Assembly: GCF_028471905.1 (NCBI RefSeq)
Contig: NZ_CP116902.1
Span: forward strand, 2,702,501 to 2,766,500
Source: Aneurinibacillus uraniidurans
GTDB taxonomy: Bacteria; Bacillota; Bacilli; Aneurinibacillales; Aneurinibacillaceae
Direction of reading: 5' to 3'
DNA: 64,000 nucleotides
Shown here: positions 17,789 through 25,192 of the stretch, piece after piece
How the letters are laid out: each line of letters opens with the position of its first letter
Numbering within the stretch: position 1 is the stretch's first letter
Made by a program: the position numbers and the translations under genes
The notes under the pieces: generated by a model
Databases searched by the model: none
Told to the model about the DNA's origin: nothing
The model's input: the letters and a program-made list of their open reading frames with translations, nothing else

Positions 17789-18468
17789 GCCTTTGCTCGC
17801 TTCGATTGTAAAATGCGCCGAATGGCTGTATACTGCCGACCTCGATGCCTGAAACCTGACCATGTTTTACCAAGTTCCCGATGACAAAACGGCAGCATCA
17901 GCTCTTCAACGACAAGTCCAGCCCGCAGCACATCAATTGTCATAGCCGCTTCAATCCCAAATCCACAGTTCCAGTCACGCACAGCTTCGATAGCACGCTG
18001 AGAAAGGGCGCGCTGCCCGGATAAAGGCTGAGTAATGTACTGACCTGTCATCCGATAAATCTCCCGACAGGCTAACCACTTCACCAGGCCAAAGCCACCC
18101 CGCTGCGGCTTAGGAAGGCTGCCAATTATCATATCGGCACAACTATTTTCAAAGCGGGTTAGAAGCTTTGCCGCATAAACAGCTGTACCACCTGTGTCCG
18201 CATCAATAAACATGTACACATCACTGTTATTTGCCGCTGCAATCCCATAACATAATGCCTGTCCCTTGCCCTTGTTTTCTGTAAGTCGGATCACCGTATC
18301 CGCATATTCATCGGCAATAATAGCGGTACGGTCTGTACTCCCATCATCTACGACAATCAGATGTGCCCCCTCCAATGCCGGGATGTTTCGCAACGCCTCA
18401 AGAGTATGCCTGATGTAAGCCGCTTCATTATAAGCCGGAACAATAATCGTAACCTCTCTCTTCATCAT
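17785..18468 (-). CDS. Family 2 glycosyltransferase (DPM1-like)
   Basis: About 227 residues with the GT-A features VTIIVPAYNEAAYI, LIVVDDGSTDRT and the FIDADTGG metal motif. No membrane helix follows the catalytic domain, so it is likely a cytosolic or peripheral enzyme moving a sugar from a nucleotide donor to a lipid carrier. It overlaps both neighbours by ATGA junctions: its start lies in the steA stop and its stop lies in the start of the MraY-like gene. The three proteins are therefore probably made in fixed ratio. Confidence 0.82.
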   Translation of the reverse strand: MMKREVTIIVPAYNEAAYIRHTLEALRNIPALEGAHLIVVDDGSTDRTAIIADEYADTVIRLTENKGKGQALCYGIAAANNSDVYMFIDADTGGTAVYAAKLLTRFENSCADMIIGSLPKPQRGGFGLVKWLACREIYRMTGQYITQPLSGQRALSQRAIEAVRDWNCGFGIEAAMTIDVLRAGLVVEELMLPFCHRELGKTWSGFRHRGRQYTAIRRILQSKRAKA

Positions 18469-19526
18469 CTCCACTTTACCAGCCAGTGCGGCAGGGTCAG
18501 ACTACGAGCTTTAACCGGATAAATATGACTCATTCCTTTAGCGTCAACCAGTCGATCCCCAACCTTCATTCGTACAAGCCATGTACTTCCCATGCCAGCC
18601 CTTCCTTTCGCAATACAGTCCGCCATACTTGCATGTGTTCCAACCGCTACTAAGAGGGACGCATGCTGTTCATAGGCATACAAAAGTGCCGCATCTTCAC
18701 TCGTTCCAAATGACGGAAGCACATGCGCCATGAGCCCAAGCTCCTGGATGCGGGCAATACCAGGCGCCCGCCCATCTACATACGCATGAACAATTCGATC
18801 TGTAGCAACCTTAAGCGCTTCATCGCTTACACTGTCCATATCTCCTAGCACAATATCCGGTCGAAATCCTTCTGCTAGCAATGCATCGGCCCCACCATCC
18901 ACTCCGATCAGTACAGGACGATACGTTCGAATGTAGGGAACAAGCGCACGCAGGTCTTCCCGATACGTACGCCCGCGCACAACAATAACCGCATGCCGAC
19001 CAGCAAGCGGTGTACGAAGCGGAAGAGTCGGCAGCGGGTGCAGCAACTCCTGTTTTTCATGGGCCGCATACCAGAGTGTATTATCTATAAAATGCATCAT
19101 CCGTTCCTGAGCCTGTCTCACCGTGTCATATCGTACAGCCTGCCACTGTTCATGTGTCACAGGATGCAAGCGGGCAAGTAAGGTACGTTCCCGGTGACGG
19201 AGCAGACGGCAATCTTCAATCACAACATACTCCCCACTTACAAGGGATTGATATAAGTCAGGTCGTTCCAGACAATCATACAGCGGAACTCCCTGTTCAA
19301 TCAGCAGGCGAGCTCCTTCTCCCGTATGCACAAGAGACGGCTCGCAATTTACAACTGCCCGCACCTTGCGCTCAATTAAACTTTGGGCCGCCAGTTCATC
19401 AATTCCGGCATGGGCAATGACCGCAATATCGCCCGGCTGAATGTGTGGCAACATGCGCTTGGTTATATTTCCGCACCGAACCGGACCACGAGCAGTATAT
19501 TTATGCCGCATCAGGCGGGTCAACAT
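18465..19526 (-). CDS. steA: SteA-like protein (putative cytokinetic ring protein)
   Basis: 353 residues. The central part (about 175-300) resembles a thiamin-pyrophosphokinase-like Rossmann fold: VDGGADALLAEG and DIVLGDMDSVSD, the hallmark of the SteA family. The N-terminal part has GNITKRMLPHIQPGDIAVIAHAGIDE. In Corynebacterium SteA works with the membrane protein SteB at the septum; in Bacillales its role is not established. The ATG at 19524-19526 is nine bases after AAAGGAG, better than the ATG three codons upstream. Confidence 0.78.
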   Translation of the reverse strand: MLTRLMRHKYTARGPVRCGNITKRMLPHIQPGDIAVIAHAGIDELAAQSLIERKVRAVVNCEPSLVHTGEGARLLIEQGVPLYDCLERPDLYQSLVSGEYVVIEDCRLLRHRERTLLARLHPVTHEQWQAVRYDTVRQAQERMMHFIDNTLWYAAHEKQELLHPLPTLPLRTPLAGRHAVIVVRGRTYREDLRALVPYIRTYRPVLIGVDGGADALLAEGFRPDIVLGDMDSVSDEALKVATDRIVHAYVDGRAPGIARIQELGLMAHVLPSFGTSEDAALLYAYEQHASLLVAVGTHASMADCIAKGRAGMGSTWLVRMKVGDRLVDAKGMSHIYPVKARSLTLPHWLVKWR

Positions 19527-19565
19527 ACGGATCATCTCCTTTTTTCCCTAGTATGTACAACCGGA

Positions 19566-19597
19566 CAAAAAAAATGAGCCGCACATCGCGACTCATT
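19566..19597 (-). terminator. Terminator after the rhodanese gene
   Basis: Stem AATGAGTCGC/GCGGCTCATT on the minus strand with a long T tract; it separates the rhodanese gene from steA. Confidence 0.8.
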
Positions 19598-19607
19598 CAT
19601 ATCAACC

Positions 19608-19988
19608 TTATTTTTTTATCACTTTTCCTGTCCAGCGCTTCATCCCGCCTGACAGGTTGTATAAATTCTGTACCCCGTGCTTTTTAAGAATACGCGCGGC
19701 CTGTGCACTGCGCACCCCGGTCTCACAAATCAGGTACGTATCCTTGTCTTTTTGAATGCCGCCCACTGCTGATTTCACCTGCATAAGCGGAATATTGCGG
19801 GCTTGCTGAATATGACCTTGACGATATTCATCGACCTCACGCACGTCGATGAACTGCTTGCCTTTCGGATTTTTCAAGGCTTCACTTAGTTCGTCTGCCG
19901 TGATTTTTTTTACACCACGCGGCGGCAGCATCCGATAGACGAAAAAGCCAAGTAGAAGTACAAGCAGCGCTAAGCTTAACCAATCCAT
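19608..19988 (-). CDS. Membrane-anchored rhodanese-domain protein
   Basis: 126 residues. The N-terminal helix (LALLVLLLGFFVYRML) should anchor it in the membrane. The rest is a single rhodanese domain with FIDVREVDEYRQGHI and the active-site Cys loop CETGVRSA, followed by the NLSGGMKRW ending. The loop Cys supports sulfur-transfer or thiol-handling activity at the membrane. It is similar in plan to Bacillus YqhL-type proteins; the physiological acceptor is unknown. Confidence 0.85.
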   Translation of the reverse strand: MDWLSLALLVLLLGFFVYRMLPPRGVKKITADELSEALKNPKGKQFIDVREVDEYRQGHIQQARNIPLMQVKSAVGGIQKDKDTYLICETGVRSAQAARILKKHGVQNLYNLSGGMKRWTGKVIKK

Positions 19989-20031
19989 ATCTCTGTCTCT
20001 CCTTTTCCAAAATACCTATAAAGGTATCGTA

Positions 20032-21402
20032 CTATACGTTTTCATTTGTTGCAATACGTGTTGCCTCCCGCCGCTGAATAAAGCGAAGGCGAAGCAAGAA
20101 ACAAGAAGCGCCGCATGTCAGCCCGACAATCAATCCAATCCAGTATCCGAACGCCTGCAAATCCGTATAGTTCGCCAACGCATAGCCGAGCGGTAAGCCG
20201 ATGACCCAGTACGCTGCAAAAGCAATGACAGACGGCACCGTAACATCCTTATAGCCGCGCAGCACTCCTTGAATCGGTGTAGCCAGCGCATCTGATAGCT
20301 GGAAGAAAATTGCGTACATCAGAAACTGCTGGGCGAGTACGAAAACAGCCGCATCTGTTGTATACAACGCTGCGACCTGCCGGTTAAACAACCAAATGCC
20401 GAGCGCACAGACAAATGCCATTCCAACCGCAAACGTAAGCCCCAGTCGGCTATACGAACGCGCATCCTGATACCGCTTCGCCCCTACCTCGAATCCAACT
20501 ACAATTGTCAGAGCGGACGCAATGCTCATCGGTACCATATACAAAAAGGAGGCAAAATTAATCGCCGCCTGATGCGCCGCAATTGTGATGGTACCAAATC
20601 GACTCATCAGCAGCGTAACCGCCGAGAAAATACTAACTTCAAAAAAAATCGCAAACCCAATCGGCAAACCGAGCTTCAGCTGCTCCACCCAGGCTGACAC
20701 AGATACACGGTATAATCGTTTCCCCACCTCATAAGATGCGAACTGAGGCAGACGCCGAACAACGTATAGTGCAAGCAAAAAAATGACCCATTCGGTTACC
20801 GCTGTTGCATAGCCAGTCCCCACACCGCCCAGGCGCGGAAAGCCAAGCTTGCCATAAATCAACACATAATTAAGTGCCACATTAATCGGAAGCGATACAA
20901 GTGTAATCAACATCGTAATCCGCGTCTGTCCAAGCGCATCCATAAATGAACGCAGCACCGTATACATCAAAAGAGGGAGAATGCCGAACGAAATCCCAAT
21001 CAAGTACCGTCCGGCAATATCATGGACGACAGGCTCAAGCTTCATCGCATCAAGCAATGGCGTAACCACAAACACCCCGGCTACAATGACGAGTGCTGTA
21101 ATAGCAACCGATAAATATACTCCCTGTATCACCGTCGATGCTACCTTTTCTTTACGCCCGGCTCCCATTAGATGGGCAACGATCGGCGTGATAGCCAATA
21201 GCACCCCATTAATGCCCGTAAAAAGCGGCATCCAAAGATTCACTCCAATCGCTACACCAGCGAGATCATTTGCACTGGCATGACCAGACATTACCGTATC
21301 AAAAAAACTCATCGAGAAAATCCCAAGCTGTGTCACGAGGATCGGCAGCAAAAGAATGATAAACTGGCGCAGCCGCTCTCGTGTAGAATACGTTTGTTTC
21401 AT
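20032..21402 (-). CDS. MATE family efflux transporter
   Basis: 456 residues from the ATG at 21400-21402 after GGAG; the preceding 16 codons lack a start signal. It has about twelve membrane helices in two homologous halves, with the N-terminal PILVTQLGIFSMSFFDTVMSGHASANDLAGVAIG pattern split over TM1-TM2 that is diagnostic of NorM-like MATE proteins. Expected role: cation-driven drug or metabolite export. Confidence 0.87.
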   Translation of the reverse strand: MKQTYSTRERLRQFIILLLPILVTQLGIFSMSFFDTVMSGHASANDLAGVAIGVNLWMPLFTGINGVLLAITPIVAHLMGAGRKEKVASTVIQGVYLSVAITALVIVAGVFVVTPLLDAMKLEPVVHDIAGRYLIGISFGILPLLMYTVLRSFMDALGQTRITMLITLVSLPINVALNYVLIYGKLGFPRLGGVGTGYATAVTEWVIFLLALYVVRRLPQFASYEVGKRLYRVSVSAWVEQLKLGLPIGFAIFFEVSIFSAVTLLMSRFGTITIAAHQAAINFASFLYMVPMSIASALTIVVGFEVGAKRYQDARSYSRLGLTFAVGMAFVCALGIWLFNRQVAALYTTDAAVFVLAQQFLMYAIFFQLSDALATPIQGVLRGYKDVTVPSVIAFAAYWVIGLPLGYALANYTDLQAFGYWIGLIVGLTCGASCFLLRLRFIQRREATRIATNENV

Positions 21403-21573
21403 TATGTAAAGTCTCCACCGTTTTATTGAGAATGAATAGCAAGATTTCATTATAACATAACTGGCATATACTCATAACCTCAAACTTGTTTACCCTCCTT
21501 TAAAGCCCGATATAATGCCATTTTTAAGAGGAAAAAAGGAGTGTTGAGTATTTGTTTTATAGACTGGCACCGT

Positions 21574-21759
21574 TCACCTAGAAGACAATACCTCTCTTCT
21601 CTTCTTTCTCTGCTCTGGAAAGGTCTGCAAATATATCTTGGTCAGAACGGCAATGGAAATAGCTTCAAATGGTGTTGGTTCTATTCCATACTGACGGATA
21701 CCAGCTACATACAATGTACCGGCTACTAAACTTACTAGCCATTGACTCATGTTGTTCAT
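21574..21759 (-). CDS. Small phage-like membrane protein
   Basis: 61 residues with one hydrophobic N-terminal helix (WLVSLVAGTLYVAGI) and a charged tail (FPEQRKKRREVLSS). A good AAAGGAG lies eight bases before the ATG. No family is recognised. A terminator hairpin ends only about 7 nt before the ribosome binding site, so no promoter fits between them. Confidence 0.55.
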   Translation of the reverse strand: MNNMSQWLVSLVAGTLYVAGIRQYGIEPTPFEAISIAVLTKIYLQTFPEQRKKRREVLSSR

Positions 21760-21778
21760 CCGCCTGTCTCCTTTCCAA

Positions 21779-21804
21779 AATAAAAAGCCACTCCGTAGAG
21801 TGAC
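21779..21804 (-). terminator. Intrinsic terminator, GTCACTC-type hairpin (copy 1)
   Basis: Minus strand GTCACTC-TACG-GAGTGGC followed by TTTTTATTTT. Near-identical hairpins recur at 22430 and 23280. Confidence 0.8.
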
Positions 21805-21933
21805 TCATCATCCATGCAGCCCAAGTGCTACACCACCGATTACGGAAGGAACAGTGTTCTTCCGCGAGAGTTAAATAATAAAAATATAACCCGTCAATTC
21901 GGATATCAAAGAAAAATGTTTAGAAAGCTTCTA

Positions 21934-22182
21934 TTATTGCTCATAATTCTTGTTCTCGACAAAAGTAATTGATTTCATTACTTTTTTAATTCCCTTAGGT
22001 AAAAGGTATGCAATTGGAAAGGCACATAAAAACGCCTCAAACCACATTTTCATCCATGTTTTTATAAACAGATTACTATAACCAAAATTTATTGAAACCA
22101 ATATAAATGAAATTAAAAATGACATACCGAAGGCCATTAAAAAAGTAAATATTATCTGCTCATATTTTTTATTAATTTTCAA
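21934..22182 (-). CDS. DUF2798 family small membrane protein
   Basis: 82 residues, two membrane helices (IIFTFLMAFGMSFLISFILV and FEAFLCAFPIAYLLPKGI) with the family pattern KYEQIIFTFLMAFGMS. The likely start is a TTG seven bases after AAGGTGG, giving the usual MKINKKYEQ-type N-terminus; an ATG seven codons upstream overlaps the ribosome binding site. Function of the family is unknown. A strong sigma-A promoter precedes it. Confidence 0.72.
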   Translation of the reverse strand: MKINKKYEQIIFTFLMAFGMSFLISFILVSINFGYSNLFIKTWMKMWFEAFLCAFPIAYLLPKGIKKVMKSITFVENKNYEQ

Positions 22183-22232
22183 AATTAACCACCTTAGCAC
22201 CATAAATTAATTTGATTTTATTAACTTATAAA

Positions 22233-22261
22233 AGTTTACTAACTTATGAAAAACAAGTCAA
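22233..22261 (-). promoter_or_regulatory. Sigma-A promoter of the DUF2798 gene with repeated operator-like motif
   Basis: TTGACT-N17-TAAACT on the minus strand. An ATAAGTTA motif occurs twice, 18 bp apart, in the spacer and just after the -10, and could be a repressor site. Confidence 0.7.
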
Positions 22262-22371
22262 CATTTTTTATCTGATTAAAACCACTTGTGACCTAAACTT
22301 GATTAAACAGTTCTTTCACCAGATTCAGGACATTCCACGAAATTGTCCGCTAGTGGAACAACTTAATTGAC

Positions 22372-22453
22372 GCAAATAAAACTGCCCTACTACTTCGACA
22401 GTAGGGATATATTACCTGCTTATCTATAAGAAAAAGCCCCTCCGTAGAGTGAC
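22372..22453 (-). terminator. Two tandem terminator hairpins after the zinc-ribbon gene
   Basis: First, GTCACTC-TACG-GAGGGGC plus TTTTT (22427-22453, copy 2 of the repeated hairpin). Second, CCCTACT/AGTAGGG with a downstream TTTTATTT (22375-22406). Confidence 0.7.
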
Positions 22454-22467
22454 TGATAAATATTAGC

Positions 22468-22809
22468 TTATGGCATCCACTTATGTCCACAATTCATACA
22501 ACCATTTACAAGTTTACTTCTACCTATGAATCCACTCAGGATTGCTACTGGAATAGTTAGTATGAAGAGTAAAAATGAAATTATAGCCATTCCTCCAGAA
22601 AAATTCGTATTAAATCGCCAAAAATATGAACTCAATGCGGTACAGGCCAACGATCCTATAACCATGATAACTAATCCTAAGAACATATTTAAGAAGTTGT
22701 ACCCTCGCTTATTTGCTACTACTTGAGTGGATTTACACTTTCTGCAAGTTACCATGCTATTGGTATTTGCTGTGGATGTCTTTTGCACCTGTTGGGCTGT
22801 TCCTTTCAT
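22468..22809 (-). CDS. Zinc-ribbon membrane protein, function unknown
   Basis: 113 residues. CRKC near residue 22 and CMNC near residue 105 can form a split zinc ribbon; between them lie two membrane helices (FLGLVIMVIGSLACTAL and IISFLLFILTIPVAILSGF). The start has a strong AAGGAGG. Similar architectures occur in phage-associated and host genes of Bacillota; no function can be assigned. Confidence 0.65.
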   Translation of the reverse strand: MKGTAQQVQKTSTANTNSMVTCRKCKSTQVVANKRGYNFLNMFLGLVIMVIGSLACTALSSYFWRFNTNFSGGMAIISFLLFILTIPVAILSGFIGRSKLVNGCMNCGHKWMP

Positions 22810-22985
22810 GATTTCCTCCTTAGCATATCTGGTAAATTTATCATGGATATTTTAGCATAGTAACGGCCTAATAACCATAAAATGTATCTCGCTTTTCTGA
22901 TTTATATAACTGAACCTGTCATGCCAGTCATATCTCCTCGTTTTACCGCTTTGTTTTCTTTCATCAGTTAACACCATCCTTATAT

Positions 22986-23234
22986 TTATTTATAGAAGAG
23001 ATTATTTTTCCGCTTGGACACTGCTACGCCTTCCTCTCTGCTCCCGAAAGTGCTCACCCCATTCTTCCATACGCTTATGCTGGCTACGGATATATGCTGT
23101 ATTACGCTTGTATGCCTGTTCTTCTCTACGCCAGCCTTTGTAGAACTCCATGCTAATACACCAAACACAATTGCTCCAATGATCATCAGGACTGTGTATA
23201 CAGCTATATAGGAGGAGCCTAGAATAGTGATCAC
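22986..23234 (-). CDS. Small one-helix membrane protein, probably frameshifted
   Basis: 82 residues from a GTG eight bases after AAAGGAG. Residues about 5-30 form one membrane helix (IAVYTVLMIIGAIVFGVLAW). After LAW the frame gives a low-complexity Ser/Val tail, while the next frame (23002-23151) gives a convincing charged helix, FYKGWRREEQAYKR and onward. The simplest reading is one ancestral gene broken by a single-base change near 23150. Confidence 0.5.
   Translation of the reverse strand: MITILGSSYIAVYTVLMIIGAIVFGVLAWSSTKAGVEKNRHTSVIQHISVASISVWKNGVSTFGSREEGVAVSKRKNNLFYK
23002..23151 (-). pseudogene. Out-of-frame C-terminal half of the preceding small membrane protein
   Basis: 49 codons from an ATG overlapping the membrane protein frame, with a stop codon four bases upstream. 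The product is strongly charged and helical (RREEQAYKRNTAYIRSQHKR, then MEEWGEHFREQRGRR) and looks more like real protein than the annotated frame over the same bases. It has no convincing ribosome binding site of its own. Confidence 0.45.
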
Positions 23235-23277
23235 ACTTCTTCCTCTCCTTTCTTTCCTCCTTAACTTTTTATCAAAG

Positions 23278-23301
23278 AAAAAAGCCACTCCAGAGAGTGA
23301 C
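23278..23301 (-). terminator. Intrinsic terminator, GTCACTC-type hairpin (copy 3)
   Basis: GTCACTC-TCTG-GAGTGGC then TTTTTTCTTT on the minus strand, about 15-30 nt upstream of the next ribosome binding site. Confidence 0.8.
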
Positions 23302-23312
23302 TTCTAATTTCC

Positions 23313-23609
23313 TTATCGCATATTACCGATGATTGAACTTCTGCTATCCTGCATCTTTTTAATGAAATTCGTCATCACATCAAAGGCTTCATTTCGCTTG
23401 TCTGTCATACTTTGGAGACGTAGCATATCCATTTGTTGAGACATTTGTGATCGTTGCGATTCAACCTGCTTTAAAGCTGTCTCGATATCCATACTACTTA
23501 AATCAATACTATTTACACTGCTAATACCAGCAGCAGATACCACTCCTGCTCCGGAAAACGCCATAGCTGCTACCATAAGTCCACCAATAAGTTTCTTTTT
23601 CATAATCAT
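23313..23609 (-). CDS. Small secreted protein with a coiled-coil tail
   Basis: 98 residues. A classical signal peptide (MKKK, hydrophobic core LIGGLMVAAMAFSGAGVV, cleavage near SAAG) is followed by a Met/Gln-rich, probably helical segment (ETALKQVESQRSQMSQQMDM and onward). No enzymatic motif is present. It should be exported and may be periplasm-side or cell-wall associated. Confidence 0.6.
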   Translation of the reverse strand: MIMKKKLIGGLMVAAMAFSGAGVVSAAGISSVNSIDLSSMDIETALKQVESQRSQMSQQMDMLRLQSMTDKRNEAFDVMTNFIKKMQDSRSSIIGNMR

Positions 23610-23703
23610 TCATTCCTACCTTTCATCAACCATTAAGATATATTTGATTATATTCTTAGGAAAGGTTAGTATCTGTGACTTGAATTACATTTTCAGAATG
23701 AAT

Positions 23704-23844
23704 TTACTTAGTGATCTTCTTTCCTGCCTTACTGTTCACACCCCGTCAATACTGGACTACGCTTATTTGATCGTAACCGTCATAACATACTGATAGGGTG
23801 TCAACACCAGGCAGGAAGCCTAGTGTACACTGAAAAACTGACCA
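23704..23844 (-). pseudogene. Decayed small gene fragment
   Basis: One minus-strand frame reads LGFLPGVDTLSVCYDGYDQI, then SVVQY, a TGA, and RGVNSKAGKKITK before TAA. The composition is protein-like on both sides of the TGA. The likely start signal (AAAGGTAGG near 23870) feeds a different frame, so a frameshift plus a stop have broken it. No family is recognised. Confidence 0.35.
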
Positions 23845-23890
23845 TTAACCGCAAACGTATGTTTAGTCCTACCTTTGTTTAGCACAACGC

Positions 23891-23916
23891 AAAAAAGCCA
23901 GCTCCGTAAGCTACCT
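23891..23916 (-). terminator. Intrinsic terminator after the Tad2-like gene
   Basis: Stem AGCT/AGCT with flanking G-U pairs and a TTTTTT tail on the minus strand; weaker than its neighbours. Confidence 0.5.
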
Positions 23917-23955
23917 TTACTCTACGATCATCCAATCTTCTGCTAGTACATCTGT

Positions 23956-24204
23956 TTAACTTGCGAGCCACGGAACGAACTTGTTGTCCGCTGTTTTCAT
24001 TTCGATCCACGGCAGCAACCCTTTATATTCTCCTTCTGGAGTGTCCTCCCCATTGTGTGGAGGTGCGATAATTACGTAATTGTCCGATTTCACAAGGGAT
24101 AGCCACATACCTTTTCCGTTCCAGCCGGTTCGTGCGATCTTATGCCCCTCTTTCATAAGATCGATGGCCATGCCAAAATCGAATTTCGCACCCATCTCTT
24201 TCAT
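23956..24204 (-). CDS. DUF2829 / Tad2 (Thoeris anti-defence 2) family protein, truncated by an in-frame stop
   Basis: 82 residues from the ATG at 24202-24204, next to GGGAGGGG. The family pattern is clear: FGMAIDLMKEGHKIARTGWNG, KGMWLSLV, YKGLLPWIEMKTADNKFVPW. DUF2829 members normally continue as WLASQTD-x-LAEDW. Here WLAS is followed by TAA and then in the same frame TDVLAEDWMIVE and a second TAA at 23917-23919. One CAA-to-TAA change would explain this. Characterised phage Tad2 proteins sequester the nucleotide signals of Thoeris defence; that activity is known for the family, not shown for this copy. Confidence 0.8.
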   Translation of the reverse strand: MKEMGAKFDFGMAIDLMKEGHKIARTGWNGKGMWLSLVKSDNYVIIAPPHNGEDTPEGEYKGLLPWIEMKTADNKFVPWLAS

Positions 24205-24233
24205 TTCCCCTCCCAACTAAAAAAGCAACCTTA

Positions 24234-24347
24234 TTAGCGACTACCTATATGCTTATAAGGATGTTTTCTGTGATACTCTTCATTTCTTTCGATCCCGGCA
24301 ATAAACCCGATTAGTAATGCAGGAACTAGCCACCATGCACTAATCAC
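24234..24347 (-). CDS. Very small membrane protein
   Basis: 37 residues from a GTG nine bases after AGGAG. One hydrophobic helix (WWLVPALLIGFIAGI) is followed by a charged tail (ERNEEYHRKHPYKHIGSR). The plan is that of tiny phage-encoded membrane proteins. The stop lies in the remnant of a hairpin just before the Tad2-like gene. Confidence 0.5.
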   Translation of the reverse strand: MISAWWLVPALLIGFIAGIERNEEYHRKHPYKHIGSR

Positions 24348-24369
24348 GAGTAATCACTCCTATTCAAAA

Positions 24370-24396
24370 TAAAAAAGCAACCAGGTTATGGCTGCT
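24370..24396 (-). terminator. Intrinsic terminator directly upstream of the 37-residue gene
   Basis: AGCAGCC/GGTTGCT stem with TTTTTTATTTT on the minus strand, ending about 6 nt before the next ribosome binding site. Confidence 0.75.
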
Positions 24397-24583
24397 TAAC
24401 CTATTGTTTATACAGTTGTTTAATTTCGACACATACTAGCAAGCTTGTTCATTTACTATACAGAAAGTGTCGGACGGTTATTACCCAACGCCATTCTAAT
24501 TACTGGTAATATTATAGATGACCCTATGTTTGCACTATTTTCAAATCTCTCCTTTACGCGTCTGTATGGATGCTATTTTTTTG

Positions 24584-24629
24584 CAGTAAGATAATCTGAT
24601 AGATTCATATTTTTTCAGTAAGATAATCT
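24584..24629. repeat. Direct repeat, CAGTAAGATAATCT, period 32 bp
   Basis: Two copies at 24584-24597 and 24616-24629 within otherwise non-coding sequence; similarity extends into flanking T-rich and TTCATA segments. The surrounding 24400-24930 stretch holds no gene that I can support. Confidence 0.6.
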
Positions 24630-24724
24630 AGCTGGTTCATATATTTTTGTTTTGTAACGGGGTACCATATTGATAAGTGATATATTTGGCTTCACACCCC
24701 AAATAACCATAATCTCCTCTCGTG

Positions 24725-24754
24725 GCACTCTGATAGGTAGAGTGCTTATTTTTT
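24725..24754 (+). terminator. Orphan plus-strand terminator
   Basis: GCACTCT/AGAGTGC perfect 7-bp stem followed by TTATTTTTT on the plus strand. No plus-strand gene lies upstream. Confidence 0.65.
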
Positions 24755-24842
24755 ACTAGTTATCGTTTTGTGAAGTCCAACTGTCTCTCTCTACAACATG
24801 GCAGGAGAGCGAAATATCACTACAAATTTGAAATTAAATAGA

Positions 24843-24876
24843 TTTTCGGAATAAATAAACTGTCTTTTCGGAATAA
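24843..24876. repeat. Direct repeat TTTTCGGAATAA, spacing 22 bp
   Basis: Two exact 12-bp copies (24843-24854 and 24865-24876), two helical turns apart, about 60-90 bp upstream of the Cys-rich small gene; position suits an operator. Confidence 0.5.
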
Positions 24877-24932
24877 TTCGCCATTATTATTAAAGAAATC
24901 ATTTCATCTAGATTATTGCAAAGGGGTTAGAT

Positions 24933-25151
24933 ATGAACGCAACAAGAGAATACAGAAGCTGTGAAAACTGCTGGTGGGCCAAAGACGAAGGCTGTATAAG
25001 GAAACTCTGTTGTTTTAATCACTGTTGGATAGGAAATCCTCAATATTTATGCTATGGATGGCGTCCTATCAACATTGAAGAGAAGCATGCATATCTAGAG
25101 AAATACGGTTACGAGCACCAGCGCGTAGGTATTATACCTAAATTGACTTAA
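24933..25151 (+). CDS. Small cysteine-rich protein
   Basis: 72 residues, preceded by AAAGGGG. Seven Cys occur in the first 40 residues (CENC, then C, CC, C and C), with several Trp, suggesting a compact zinc-binding or disulfide fold. Family not recognised. It is the only plus-strand gene in this patch and has its own terminator. Confidence 0.55.
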   Translation: MNATREYRSCENCWWAKDEGCIRKLCCFNHCWIGNPQYLCYGWRPINIEEKHAYLEKYGYEHQRVGIIPKLT

Positions 25152-25156
25152 CCATC

Positions 25157-25192
25157 AGCAGTAGTTCCTTTGTGTAAAAGGGACTGCTTTTT
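25157..25192 (+). terminator. Terminator of the Cys-rich gene
   Basis: AGCAGT...ACTGCT stem with an inner TTCC/GGGA pairing and TTTTT on the plus strand. Confidence 0.7.

Noticed and set aside
21800-21875. Minus-strand frame ending NTVPSVIGGVALGLHG just before the first GTCACTC hairpin
   Set aside because: The frame is closed upstream by TAA and has no start codon or ribosome binding site; it may be a gene remnant but is too short to support.
24622-24717. 31-codon minus-strand frame after GAGGAG near 24717 (MVIWGVKPNISLIN and onward)
   Set aside because: Spacing to the ATG is too short, composition is poor and its end overlaps the direct repeat; not convincing as a gene.
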